From Budorcas taxicolor (Eukaryota; Chordata; Mammalia; Artiodactyla; Bovidae), in assembly GCF_023091745.1 (NCBI RefSeq), contig NW_026291481.1, positions 186,001 through 250,000 of the forward strand: DNA of 64,000 nucleotides, in the 5' to 3' direction. The notes under the pieces were generated by a model, which was not told the DNA's origin, did no database searches, and was given only the letters and a program-made list of their open reading frames with translations. The position numbers and the translations under genes were made by a program. Shown one piece after another: positions 26,001 through 39,000 of the stretch (position 1 is the first letter of the stretch; each line of letters starts with the position of its first letter).

Positions 26001-27097
26001 GCGCTTTCCTCCCGAGCTGCAGCAGTAGTGTCACGCTTCCTGTCACGTGGATCAAGGGATCTGTGGCTTTCCCTCGAGGCTGTCCCTCGAGGCTTTCCCA
26101 CGAGGCTTTCCCACAGGGCTGTGCCACGTGCCACCTTGGTGTGAGTCGATCCTCGGCGTGAAAGACGAGCCGGTGAAGGCAAAAGAGGTTCCTCTGGAAT
26201 TGACTGAGACATCTGGGGGACTCTTGGAATGGTGGCACGACCCTGGAGTTCCTCTCGCCATTCCTGTTGAGAGGGCCTCCTCTTGAGATGCGACGGGAAC
26301 GCCGGGAAATCTTTCCCGATGAAGCAGGGAAAGGATCCCTCATCTCGAGCTACGAGGCGGAAACGGAGCTCCTCTGGATGTGGGCGGGACCCTCGTGATT
26401 CCTCTCGAGTGGAGACGGGTATGTCGGGGAACTTCTGGATTTGCAGCAAGGGTGTGAAGGACCCTTTCGAAGTTCCAGAGGTGAGGTGTGATCAGCCTCG
26501 AGACGCCTCAGCGGAAATGGGCCTCATCTCGCCTGGAGGGGAGAACCTCCTGGATTTTCTCGAGTTGCGGCAGGTCTTCTCGAGTTACGACGGGGACCTC
26601 AGGGACCCGCTCTGGTGGCCTCAGGAAAGGCCAGTCCCCATGCGAGTTGCTAGGGGACCTCTCGGGATTCCTCTCCCGTCCATGCCGGGGCCTCAGTCCT
26701 TGTGTGGAGGCGGGGCCGGAACCTGAGGATTCCTCTCCAGTGTTGCCATGAATCTTGGGGTGCTTCTGAGTCTCCCCAGGGGAGTCAGGCCTCGTCTCGA
26801 GTGGGGGCATGCACGTGTGCTTTCCTCCCGAGCTGCAGCGGTAGTGTCACTCTTCCTGTCACGTGGATCAAGGGATCTGTGGCTTTCCCTCGAGGCTGTC
26901 CCTCGGGCTTTCCCACGAGGCTTTCCCACAGGGCTGTGCCACGTGCCACCTTGGTGTGAGTCGATCCTCGGCGTGAAAGATGAGCCAGTGAAGGGAAAAA
27001 AGGTTCCTCTGGAATGGACTGAGACATCTGGGGGACTCTTGGAATGGTGGCACGACCCTGGAGTTCCTCTCGCCGTTCCTGTTGAGAGGGCCTCCTC
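23020..27097 (+). repeat. HOR unit 1: five monomers a-b-c-d-e (m29-m33)
   Basis: Types are defined by shared changes. Type a (m29): ATGCAACGGG, GGGAACAC, GAATGACCC, GGATATTCTCG, GTCGCGTGG. Type b (m30): CCCTGATCTCG, GTCGGAGAAC, GCAGCAAGG, TTCGACGTTCC. Type c (m31): AACCGGGCTC with the same GGAGAAC and GACGTTCC. Type d (m32): CTCTGAATGTGG, CTAGG, AATGGGACTC. Type e (m33): GGGAAATCTTTCCCGATG, ACGGAGCTCC, TTCTGGATTTGC and the one-base-short CCTCGGGC. The step to unit 2 is 4079 bp at types a, b and c. m29 is 815 bp (CTGGAGTGGGCGG). Confidence 0.85.
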
Positions 27098-30000
27098 TTG
27101 AGATGCAACGGGAACGCCGGGAACACTTTCCCGACGAAGCAGGGAAAGGATCCCTCATGTCGAGCTATGAGGCGGAAACGGGGCTCCTCTGGATGTGGGC
27201 GGGACCCTCGTGATTCCTCTCGAGTGGGGACGGGTATGTCGGGGAACTTCTTGATTTGCACCAAGGGTGTGAATGACCCTATCGAAGTTCCAGAGGGTAG
27301 GTGTCATCAGCCTCGAGACGCCTCAGCGGAAATGGGCCTCATCTCGCCTGGAGGGGAGAACCTCCTGGATATTCTCGAGTTGCGGCAGGTCTTCTCGCGT
27401 TACGACGGGGACCTCAGGGACCCGCTCTGGTGGCCTCAGGAAAGGCCAGTCCCCATGCGAGTTGCTAGGGGACCTCTCGGGATTCCTCTCCCGTCCATGC
27501 CGGGGCCTCAGTTCTTGTGTGGAGTCGGGGCCGGAACCTGAGGATTCCTCTCCAGTGTTGCCATGGATCTTGGGGTGCTTCTGAGTCTCCCAAGGGGAGT
27601 CAGGCCTCGTCTCGAGTGGGGGCATGCACGTGCGCTTTCCTCCCGAGCTGCAGCAGTAGTGTCACGCTTCCTGTCGCGTGGATCAAGGGATCTGTGGCTT
27701 TCCCTCGAGGCTGTCCCTCGAGGCTTTCCCACGAGGCTTTCCCACAGGGCTGTGCCACGTGACACCTTGGTGTGAGTCGATCCTCGGCGTGAAAGACGAG
27801 CCGGTGAAGGGAAAAGAGGTTCCTCTGGAATGGACTGAGACATCTGGGGGACTCTTGGAAAGGTGGCACAACCCTGGAGTTCCTCTCGCCGTTCCTGTTG
27901 AGAGGGCCTCCTCTTGAGATGCGACGGGAACGCCGGGAACTCTTTCCCGACGAAGCAGGGAAAGGATCCCTGATCTCGAGCTACGAGGCGGAAACGGGGC
28001 TCCTCTGGATGTGGGCGGGACCCTCGTGATTCCTCTCGAGTGGAGACGGGTATGTCGGAGAACTTCTTGATTTGCAGCAAGGGTGTGAAGGACCCTTTCG
28101 ACGTTCCAGAGGTGAGGTGTGATCAGCCTCGAGACGCCTCAGCGGAAATGGGCCTCATCTCGCCTGGAGGGGAGAACCTCCTGGATTTTCTCGAGTTGCG
28201 GCAGGTCTTCTCGAGTTACGACGGGGACCTCAGGGACCCGCTCTGGTGGCCTCAGGAAAGGCCAGTCCCCATGCGAGTTGCTAGGGGACCTCTCGGGATT
28301 CCTCTCCCGTCCATGCCGGGGCCTCAGTCCTTGTGTGGAGTCGGGGCCGGAACCTGAGGATTCCTCTCCAGTGTTGCCATGGATCTTGGGGTGCTTCTGA
28401 GTCTCCCCAGGGGAGTCAGGCCTCGTCTCGAGTGGGGGCATGCACGTGCGCTTTCCTCCCGAGCTGCAGCAGTAGTGTCACGCTTCCTGTCACGTGGATC
28501 AAGGGATCTGTGGCTTTCCCTCGAGGCTGTCCCTCGAGGCTTTCCCACGAGGCTTTCCCACAGGGCTGTGCCACGTGCCACCTTGGTGTGAGTCGATACT
28601 CGGCGTGAAAGACGAGCCGGTGAAGGGAAAAGAGGTTCCTCTGGAATGGACTGAGACATCTGGGGGACTCTTGGAATGGTGGAACGACCCTGGAGTTCCT
28701 CTCGCCGTTCCTGTTGAGAGGGCCTCCTCTTGAGATGCGACGGGAACGCCGGGAACTCTTTCCCGACGAAGCAGGGAAAGGATCCCTCATCTCGAGCTAC
28801 GAGGCGGAAACCGGGCTCCTCTGGATGTGGGCGGGACCCTCGTGATTCCTCTCGAGTGGAGACGGGTATGTCGGAGAACTTCTTGATTTGCAGCAAGGGT
28901 GTGAAGGACCCTTTCGACGTTCCAGAGGTGAGGTGTGATCAGCCTCGAGACGCCTCAGCGGAAATGGGCCTCATCTCGCCTGGAGGGGAGAACCTCCTGG
29001 ATTTTCTCGAGTTGCGGCAGGTCTTCTCGAGTTACGACGGGGACCTCAGGGACCCGCTCTGGTGGCCTCAGGAAAGGCCAGTCCCCATGCGAGTTGCTAG
29101 GGGACCTCTCGGGATTCCTCTCCCGTCCATGCCGGGGCCTCAGTCCTTGTGTGGAGTCGGGGCCGGAACCTGAGGATTCCTCTCCAGTGTTGCCATGGAT
29201 CTTGGGGTGCTTCTGAGTCTCCCCAGGGGAGTCAGGCCTCGTCTCGAGTGGGGGCATGCACGTGCGCTTTCCTCCCGAGCTGCAGCAGTAGTGTCACGCT
29301 TCCTGTCACGTGGATCAAGGGATCTGTGGCTTTCCCTCGAGGCTGTCCCTCGAGGCTTTCCCACGAGGCTTTCCCACAGGGCTGTGCCACGTGCCACCTT
29401 GGTGTGAGTCGATCCTCGGCGTGAAAGACGAGCCGGTGAAGGCAAAAGAGGTTCCTCTGGAATGGACTGAGACATCTGGGGGACTCTTGGAATGGTGGCA
29501 CGACCCTGGAGTTCCTCTCGCCGTTCCTGTTGAGAGGGCCTCCTCTTGAGATGCGACGGGAACGCCGGGAACTCTTTCCCGACGAAGCAGGGAAAGGATC
29601 CCTCATCTCGAGCTACGAGGCGGAAACGGGGCTCCTCTGGATGTGGGCGGGACCCTCGTGATTCCTCTCGAGTGGAGACGGGTATGTCGGAGAACTTCTT
29701 GATTTGCAGCAAGGGTGTGAAGGACCCTTTCGACGTTCCAGAGGTGAGGTGTGATCAGCCTCGAGACGCCTCAGCGGAAATGGGCCTCATCTCGCCTGGA
29801 GGGGAGAACCTCCTGGATTTTCTCGAGTTGCGGCAGGTCTTCTCGAGTTACGACGGGGACCTCAGGGACCCGCTCTGGTGGCCTCAGGAAAGGCCAGTCC
29901 CCATGCGAGTTGCTAGGGGACCTCTCGGGATTCCTCTCCCGTCCATGCCGGGGCCTCAGTCCTTGTGTGGAGTCGGGGCCGGAACCTGAGGATTCCTCTC

Positions 30001-31992
30001 CAGTGTTGCCATGGATCTTGGGGTGCTTCTGAGTCTCCCCAGGGGAGTCAGGCCTCGTCTCGAGTGGGGGCATGCACGTGCGCTTTCCTCCCGAGCTGCA
30101 GCAGTAGTGTCACGCTTCCTGTCACGTGGATCAAGGGATCTGTGGCTTTCCCTCGAGGCTGTCCCTCGAGGCTTTCCCACGAGGCTTTCCCACAGGGCTG
30201 TGCCACGTGCCACCTTGGTGTGAGTCGATCCTCGGCGTGAAAGACGAGCCGGTGAAGGCAAAAGAGGTTCCTCTGGAATGGACTGAGACATCTGGGGGAC
30301 TCTTGGAATGGTGGCACGACCCTGGAGTTCCTCTCGCCGTTCCTGTTGAGAGGGCCTCCTCTTGAGATGCGACGGGAACGCCGGGAACTCTTTCCCGACG
30401 AAGCAGGGAAAGGATCCCTCATCTCGAGCTACGAGGCGGAAACGGGGCTCCTCTGAATGTGGGCGGGACCCTCGTGATTCCTCTCGAGTGGAGACGGCTA
30501 GGTCGGGGAACTTCTTGATTTACACCAAGGGTGTGAAGGACACTTTCGAAGTTCCAGAGGTGAGGTGTGAACAGCCTCGAGACGCCTCAGCGGAAATGGG
30601 ACTCATCTCGCCTGGAGGGGAGAACCTCCTGGATTTTCTCGAGTTGCGGCAGGTCTTCTCGAGTTACGACGGGGACCTCAGGGACCCGCTCTGGTGGCCT
30701 CAGGAAAGGCCAGTCCCCATGCGAGTTGCTAGGGGACCTCTCGGGATTCCTCTCCCGTCCATGCCGGGGCCTCAGTCCTTGTGTGGAGTCGGGGCCGGAA
30801 CCTGAGGATTCCTCTCCAGTGTTGCCATGGATCTTGGGGTGCTTCTGAGTCTCCCCAGGGGAGTCAGGCCTCGTCTCGAGTGGGGGCATGCACGTGCGCT
30901 TTCCTCCCGAGCTGCAGCAGTAGTGTCACGCTTCCTGTCACGTGGATCAAGGGATCTGTGGCTTTCCCTCGAGGCTGTCCCTCGAGGCTTTCCCACGAGG
31001 CTTTCCCACAGGGCTGTGCCACGTGCCACCTTGGTGTGAGTCGATCCTCGGCGTGAAAGACGAGCCGGTGAAGGCAAAAGAGGTTCCTCTGGAATTGACT
31101 GAGACATCTGGGGGACTCTTGGAATGGTGGCACGACCCTGGAGTTCCTCTCGCCATTCCTGTTGAGAGGGCCTCCTCTTGAGATGCGACGGGAACGCCGG
31201 GAAATCTTTCCCGATGAAGCAGGGAAAGGATCCCTCATCTCGAGCTACGAGGCGGAAACGGAGCTCCTCTGGATGTGGGCGGGACCCTCGTGATTCCTCT
31301 CGAGTGGAGACGGGTATGTCGGGGAACTTCTGGATTTGCAGCAAGGGTGTGAAGGACCCTTTCGAAGTTCCAGAGGTGAGGTGTGATCAGCCTCGAGACG
31401 CCTCAGCGGAAATGGGCCTCATCTCGCCTGGAGGGGAGAACCTCCTGGATTTTCTCGAGTTGCGGCAGGTCTTCTCGAGTTACGACGGGGACCTCAGGGA
31501 CCCGCTCTGGTGGCCTCAGGAAAGGCCAGTCCCCATGCGAGTTGCTAGGGGACCTCTCGGGATTCCTCTCCCGTCCATGCCGGGGCCTCAGTCCTTGTGT
31601 GGAGGCGGGGCCGGAACCTGAGGATTCCTCTCCAGTGTTGCCATGAATCTTGGGGTGCTTCTGAGTCTCCCCAGGGGAGTCAGGCCTCGTCTCGAGTGGG
31701 GGCATGCACGTGTGCTTTCCTCCCGAGCTGCAGCGGTAGTGTCACTCTTCCTGTCACGTGGATCAAGGGATCTGTGGCTTTCCCTCGAGGCTGTCCCTCG
31801 GGCTTTCCCACGAGGCTTTCCCACAGGGCTGTGCCACGTGCCACCTTGGTGTGAGTCGATCCTCGGCGTGAAAGATGAGCCAGTGAAGGGAAAAAAGGTT
31901 CCTCTGGAATGGACTGAGACATCTGGGGGACTCTTGGAATGGTGGCACGACCCTGGAGTTCCTCTCGCCGTTCCTGTTGAGAGGGCCTCCTC
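27098..31992 (+). repeat. HOR unit 2: six monomers a-b-c-c'-d-e (m34-m39)
   Basis: The order matches unit 1, with one extra monomer: m37 (29546), called c', has the c-type GGAGAAC, GACGTTCC and GGCAAAAGAGG changes but AACGGGGCTC instead of AACCGGGCTC. The step from unit 2 to unit 3 at type a is 4895 bp (six monomers minus one base). m38 (type d) has private changes GATTTACACC, GACACTTTCG and GTGTGAACAG. m39 (type e) again has the one-base loss in CCTCGGGC. Confidence 0.85.
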
Positions 31993-34900
31993 TTGAGATG
32001 CAACGGGAACGCCGGGAACACTTTCCCGACGAAGCAGGGAAAGGATCCCTCATGTCGAGCTATGAGGCGGAAACGGGGCTCCTCTGGATGTGGGCGGGAC
32101 CCTCGTGATTCCTCTCGAGTGGGGACGGGTATGTCGGGGAACTTCTTGATTTGCACCAAGGGTGTGAATGACCCTATCGAAGTTCCAGAGGGTAGGTGTC
32201 ATCAGCCTCGAGACGCCTCAGCGGAAATGGGCCTCATCTCGCCTGGAGGGGAGAACCTCCTGGATATTCTCGAGTTGCGGCAGGTCTTCTCGCGTTACGA
32301 CGGGGACCTCAGGGACCCGCTCTGGTGGCCTCAGGAAAGGCCAGTCCCCATGCGAGTTGCTAGGGGACCTCTCGGGATTCCTCTCCCGTCCATGCCGGGG
32401 CCTCAGTCCTTGTGTGGAGTCGGGGCCGGAACCTGAGGATTCCTCTCCAGTGTTGCCATGGATCTTGGGGTGCTTCTGAGTCTCCCAAGGGGAGTCATGC
32501 CTCGTCTCGAGTGGGGGCATGCACGTGCGCTTTCCTCCCGAGCTGCAGCAGTAGTGTCACGCTTCCTGTCGCGTGGATCAAGGGATCTGTGGCTTTCCCT
32601 CGAGGCTGTCCCTCGAGGCTTTCCCACGAGGCTTTCCCACAGGGCTGTGCCACGTGACACCTTGGTGTGAGTCGATCCTCGGCGTGAAAGACGAGCCGGT
32701 GAAGGGAAAAGAGGTTCCTCTGGAATGGACTGAGACATCTGGGGGACTCTTGGAAAGGTGGCACAACCCTGGAGTTCCTCTCGCCGTTCCTGTTGAGAGG
32801 GCCTCCTCTTGAGATGCGACGGGAACGCCGGGAACTCTTTCCCGACGAAGCAGGGAAAGGATCCCTGATCTCGAGCTACGAGGCGGAAACGGGGCTCCTC
32901 TGGATGTGGGCGGGACCCTCGTGATTCCTCTCGAGTGGAGACGGGTATGTCGGAGAACTTCTTGATTTGCAGCAAGGGTGTGAAGGACCCTTTCGACGTT
33001 CCAGAGGTGAGGTGTGATCAGCCTCGAGACGCCTCAGCGGAAATGGGCCTCATCTCGCCTGGAGGGGAGAACCTCCTGGATTTTCTCGAGTTGCGGCAGG
33101 TCTTCTCGAGTTACGACGGGGACCTCAGGGACCCGCTCTGGTGGCCTCAGGAAAGGCCAGTCCCCATGCGAGTTGCTAGGGGACCTCTCGGGATTCCTCT
33201 CCCGTCCATGCCGGGGCCTCAGTCCTTGTGTGGAGTCGGGGCCGGAACCTGAGGATTCCTCTCCAGTGTTGCCATGGATCTTGGGGTGCTTCTGAGTCTC
33301 CCCAGGGGAGTCAGGCCTCGTCTCGAGTGGGGGCATGCACGTGCGCTTTCCTCCCGAGCTGCAGCAGTAGTGTCACGCTTCCTGTCACGTGGATCAAGGG
33401 ATCTGTGGCTTTCCCTCGAGGCTGTCCCTCGAGGCTTTCCCACGAGGCTTTCCCACAGGGCTGTGCCACGTGCCACCTTGGTGTGAGTCGATCCTCGGCG
33501 TGAAAGACGAGCCGGTGAAGGCAAAAGAGGTTCCTCTGGAATGGACTGAGACATCTGGGGGACTCTTGGAATGGTGGCACGACCCTGGAGTTCCTCTCGC
33601 CGTTCCTGTTGAGAGGGCCTCCTCTTGAGATGCGACGGGAACGCCGGGAACTCTTTCCCGACGAAGCAGGGAAAGGATCCCTCATCTCGAGCTACGAGGC
33701 GGAAACGGGGCTCCTCTGAATGTGGGCGGGACCCTCGTGATTCCTCTCGAGTGGAGACGGCTAGGTCGGGGAACTTCTTGATTTACACCAAGGGTGTGAA
33801 GGACCCTTTCGAAGTTCCAGAGGTGAGGTGTGATCAGCCTCGAGACGCCTCAGCGGAAATGGGACTCATCTCGCCTGGAGGGGAGAACCTCCTGGATTTT
33901 CTCGAGTTGCGGCAGGTCTTCTCGAGTTACGACGGGGACCTCAGGGACCCGCTCTGGTGGCCTCAGGAAAGGCCAGTCCCCATGCGAGTTGCTAGGGGAC
34001 CTCTCGGGATTCCTCTCCCGTCCATGCCGGGGCCTCAGTCCTTGTGTGGAGTCGGGGCCGGAACCTGAGGATTCCTCTCCAGTGTTGCCATGGATCTTGG
34101 GGTGCTTCTGAGTCTCCCCAGGGGAGTCAGGCCTCGTCTCGAGTGGGGGCATGCACGTGCGCTTTCCTCCCGAGCTGCAGCAGTAGTGTCACGCTTCCTG
34201 TCACGTGGATCAAGGGATCTGTGGCTTTCCCTCGAGGCTGTCCCTCGAGGCTTTCCCACGAGGCTTTCCCACAGGGCTGTGCCACGTGCCACCTTGGTGT
34301 GAGTCGATCCTCGGCGTGAAAGACGAGCCGGTGAAGGCAAAAGAGGTTCCTCTGGAATTGACTGAGACATCTGGGGGACTCTTGGAATGGTGGCACGACC
34401 CTGGAGTTCCTCTCGCCATTCCTGTTGAGAGGGCCTCCTCTTGAGATGCGACGGGAACGCCGGGAAATCTTTCCCGATGAAGCAGGGAAAGGATCCCTCA
34501 TCTCGAGCTACGAGGCGGAAACGGAGCTCCTCTGGATGTGGGCTGGACCCTCGTGATTCCTCTCGAGTGGAGACGGGTATGTCGGGGAACTTCTGGATTT
34601 GCAGCAAGGGTGTGAAGGACCCTTTCGAAGTTCCAGAGGTGAGGTGTGATCAGCCTCGAGACGCCTCAGCGGAAATGGGCCTCATCTCGCCTGGAGGGGA
34701 GAACCTCCTGGATTTTCTCGAGTTGCGGCAGGTCTTCTCGAGTTACGACGGGGACCTCAGGGACCCGCTCTGGTGGCCTCAGGAAAGGCCAGTCCCCATG
34801 CGAGTTGCTAGGGGACCTCTCGGGATTCCTCTCCCGTCCATGCCGGGGCCTCAGTCCTTGTGTGGAGGCGGGGCCGGAACCTGAGGATTCCTCTCCAGTG

Positions 34901-35254
34901 TTGCCATGAATCTTGGGGTGCTTCTGAGTCTCCCCAGGGGAGTCAGGCCTCGTCTCGAGTGGGGGCATGCACGTGTGCTTTCCTCCGAGCTGCAGCGGTA
35001 GTGTCACTCTTCCTGTCACGTGGATCAAGGGATCTGTGGCTTTCCCTCGAGGCTGTCCCTCGGGCTTTCCCACGAGGCTTTCCCACAGGGCTGTGCCACG
35101 TGCCACCTTGGTGTGAGTCGATCCTCGGCGTGAAAGATGAGCCAGTGAAGGGAAAAAAGGTTCCTCTGGAATGGACTGAGACATCTGGGGGACTCTTGGA
35201 ATGGTGGCACGACCCTGGAGTTCCTCTCGCCGTTCCTGTTGAGAGGGCCTCCTC
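31993..35254 (+). repeat. HOR unit 3: four monomers a-(b/c)-d-e (m40-m43)
   Basis: m40 is type a, m42 type d and m43 type e. m41 (32809) has a b-type head (CCCTGATCTCG) but a c-type tail (GGCAAAAGAGG near 33518, and GGTGGCACGACC where type b has GGTGGAACGACC). Units 1 and 2 have separate b and c monomers, so m41 is a b/c recombinant that removed about one monomer. m43 is 814 bp: CTCCGAGC has lost a C near 34986, and CCTCGGGC has lost a base near 35063. Confidence 0.85.
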
Positions 35255-36073
35255 TTGAGATGCAACGGGAACGCCGGGAACACTTTCCCGACGAAGCAGG
35301 GAAAGGATCCCTCATGTCGAGCTATGAGGCGGAAACGGGGCTCCTCTGGATGTGGGCGGGACCCTCGTGATTCCTCTCGAGTGGGGACGGGTATGTCGGG
35401 GAACTTCTTGATTTGCACCAAGGGTGTGAATGACCCTATCGAAGTTCCAGAGGGTAGGTGTCATCAGCCTCGAGACGCCTCAGCGGAAATGGGCCTCATC
35501 TCGCCTGGAGGGGAGAACCTCCTGGATATTCTCGAGTTGCGGCAGGTCTTCTCGCGTTACGACGGGGACCTCAGGGACCCGCTCTGGTGGCCTCAGGAAA
35601 GGCCAGTCCCCATGCGAGTTGCTAGGGGACCTCTCGGGATTCCTCTCCCGTCCATGCCGGGGCCTCAGTCCTTGTGTGGAGTCGGGGCCGGAACCTGAGG
35701 ATTCCTCTCCAGTGTTGCCATGGATCTTGGGGTGCTTCTGAGTCTCCCAAGGGGAGTCATGCCTCGTCTCGAGTGGGGGCATGCACGTGCGCTTTCCTCC
35801 CGAGCTGCAGCAGTAGTGTCACGCTTCCTGTCGCGTGGATCAAGGGATCTGTGGCTTTCCCTCGAGGAGGCTGTCCCTCGAGGCTTTCCCACGAGGCTTT
35901 CCCACAGGGCTGTGCCACGTGCCACCTTGGTGTGAGTCGATCCTCGGCGTGAAAGACGAGCCGGTGAAGGGAAAAGAGGTTCCTCTGGAATGGACTGAGA
36001 CATCTGGGGGACTCTTGGAATGGTGGCACGACCCTGGAGTTCCTCTCGCCGTTCCTGTTGAGAGGGCCTCCTC
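35255..36073 (+). repeat. Monomer m44 (819 bp): a-type head joined to ordinary tail
   Basis: The head and middle are type a (ATGCAACGGG, GAATGACCC, GGATATTCTCG, GTCATGCCTC as in m40, GTCGCGTGG at about 35832). The tail is ordinary (CACGTGCCACC, GAATGGTGGCACG), where type a has CACGTGACACC and GAAAGGTGGCACA. The switch lies between about 35834 and 35921. An extra AGG sits at 35868-35870, after the first 13-bp minirepeat unit, and is the only insertion in the window. It marks the right end of the a-b-c-d-e HOR. Confidence 0.85.
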
Positions 36074-39000
36074 TTGAGATGCGACGGGAACGCCGGGAAC
36101 TCTTTCCCGACGAAGCAGGGAAAGGATCCCTCATCTCGAGCTACGAGGCGGAAACCGGGCTCCTCTGGATGTGGGCGGGACCCTCGTGATTCCTCTCGAG
36201 TGGAGACGGCTAGGTCGGGGAACTTCTTGATTTGCAGCAAGGGTGTGAAGGACCCTTTCGAAGTTCCAGAGGTGAGGTGTGATCAGCCTCGAGACGCCTC
36301 ATCGGAAATGGGCCTCATCTCCCCTGGAGGGGAGAACCTCCTGGATTTTCTCGAGTTGCGGCAGGTCTTCTCGAGTTACGACGGGGACCTCAGGGACCCG
36401 CTCTGGTGGCCTCAGGAAAGGCCAGTCCCCATGCGATTTGCTAGGGGACCTCTCGGGATACCTCTCCTGTCCATGCCGGGGCCTCAGTCCTTGTGTGGAG
36501 TCGGGGCCGGAACCTGAGGATTCCTCTCCAGTGTTGCCATGGATCTTGGGGTGCTTCTGAGTCTCCCCAGGGGAGTCAGGCCTCGTCTCGAGTGGGGGCA
36601 TGCACGTGCGCTTTCCTCCCGAGCTGCAGCAGTAGTGTCACGCTTCCTGTCACGTGGATCAAGGGATCTGTGGCTTTCCCTCGAGGCTGTCCCTCGAGGC
36701 TTTCCCACGAGGCTTTCCCACAGGGCTGTGCCACGTGCCACCTTGGTGTGAGTCGATCCTCGGCGTGAAAGACGAGCCGGTGAAGGGAAAAGAGGTTCCT
36801 CTGGAATGGACTGAGACATCTGGGGGACTCTTGGAATGGTGGCACGACCCTGGAGTTCCTCTCGCCGTTCCTGTTGAGAGGGCCTCCTCTTGAGATGCGA
36901 CGGGAACGCCGGGAACTCTTTCCCGACGAAGCAGGGAAAGGATCCCTCATCTCGAGCTACGAGGCGGAAACGGGGCTCCTCTGGATGTGGGCGGGACCCT
37001 CGTGATTCCTCTCGAGTGGAGACGGCTAGGTCGGGGAACTTCTTGATTTGCACCAAGGGTGTGAAGGACCCTTTCGAAGTTCCAGAGGTGAGGTGTGATC
37101 AGCCTCGAGACGCCTCAGCGGAAACGGGCCTCATCTCGCCTGGAGGGGAGAACCTCCTGGATTTTCTCGAGTTGCGGCAGGTCTTCTCGAGTTACGACGG
37201 GGACCTCAGGGACCCGCTCTGGTGGCCTCAGGAAAGGCCAGTCCCCATGCGAGTTGCTAGGGGACCTCTCGGGATTCCTCTCCCGTCCATGCCGGGGCCT
37301 CAGTCCTTGTGTGGAGTCGGGGCCGGAACCTGAGGATTCCTCTCCAGTGTTGCCATGGATCTTGGGGTGCTTCTGAGTCTCCCCAGGGGAGTCAGGCCTC
37401 GTCTCGAGTGGGGGCATGCACGTGCGCTTTCCTCCCGAGCTGCAGCAGTAGTGTCACGCTTCCTGTCACGTGGATCAAGGGATCTGTGGCTTTCCCTCGA
37501 GGCTGTCCCTCGAGGCTTTCCCACGAGGCTTTCCCACAGGGCTGTGCCACGTGCCACCTTGGTGTGAGTCGATCCTCGGCGTGAAAGACGAGCCGGTGAA
37601 GGGAAAAGAGGTTCCTCTGGAATGGACTGAGACATCTGGGGGACTCTTGGAATGGTGGCACGACCCTGGAGTTCCTCTCGCCGTTCCTGTTGAGAGGGCC
37701 TCCTCTTGAGATGCGACGGGAACGCCGGGAACTCTTTCCCGACGAAGTAGGGAAAGGATCCCTCATCTCGAGCTACGAGGCGGAAACGGGGCTCCTCTGG
37801 ATGTGGGAGGGACCCTCGTGATTCCTCTCGAGTGGAGACGGGTATGTCGGGGAACTTCTTGATTTGCACCAAGGGTGTGAAGGACCCTTTCGAAGTTCCA
37901 GAGGTGAGGTGTGATCAGCCTGGAGACGCCTCAGCGGAAATGGGCCTCATCTCACCTGGAGGGGAGAACCTCCTGGATTTTCTCGAGTTGCGGCAGGTCT
38001 TCTCGAGTTACGACGGGGCCCTCAGGGACCCGCTCTGTTGGCCTCAGCAAAGGCCAGTCCCCATGCGAGTTCCTAGGGGACCTCTCGGGATTCCTCTCCC
38101 GTCCATCCCGGGTCCTCAGTCCTTGTGTGGAGTCGGGGTCGGAACCTGAGGATTCCTCTCCAGTGTTGCCATGGATCTTGGGGTGCTTCTGAGTCTCCCC
38201 AGGGGAGTCAGGCCTCGTCTCGAGTGGGGGCATGCACGTGCGCTTTCCTCCCGAGCTGCAGCAGTAGTGTCACGCTTCCTGTCACGTGGATCAAGGGATC
38301 TGTGGCTTTCCCTCGAGGCTGTCCCTCGAGGCTTTCCCACGAGGCTTTCCCACAGGGCTGTGCCACGTGCCACCTTGGTGTGAGTCGATCCTCGGCGTGA
38401 AAGACGAGCCGGTGAAGGGAAAAGAGGTTCCTCTGGAATGGACTGAGACATCTGGGGGACTCTTGGAATGGTGGCACGACCCTGGAGTTCCTCTCGCCGT
38501 TCCTGTTGAGAGGGCCTCCTCTTGAGATGCGACGGGAACGCCGGGAACTCTTTCCCGACGAAGCAGGGAAAGGATCCCTCATCTCGAGCTACGAGGCGGA
38601 AACGGGGCTCCTCTGGATGTGGGCGGGACCCTCGTGATTCCTCTCGAGTGGAGACGGCTAGGTCGGGGAACTTCTTGATTTGCACCAAGGGTGTGAAGGA
38701 CCCTTTCGAAGTTCCAGAGGTGAGGTGTGATCAGCCTCGAGACGCCTCATCGGAAATGGGCCTCATCTCCCCTGGAGGGGAGAACCTCCTGGATTTTCTC
38801 GAGTTGCGGCAGGTCTTCTCGAGTTACGACGGGGACCTCAGGGACCCGCTCTGGTGGCCTCAGGAAAGGCCAGTCCCCATGCGATTTGCTAGGGGACCTC
38901 TCGGGATACCTCTCCCGTCCATGCCGGGGCCTCAGTCCTTGTGTGGAGTCGGGGCCGGAACCTGAGGATTCCTCTCCAGTGTTGCCATGGATCTTGGGGT

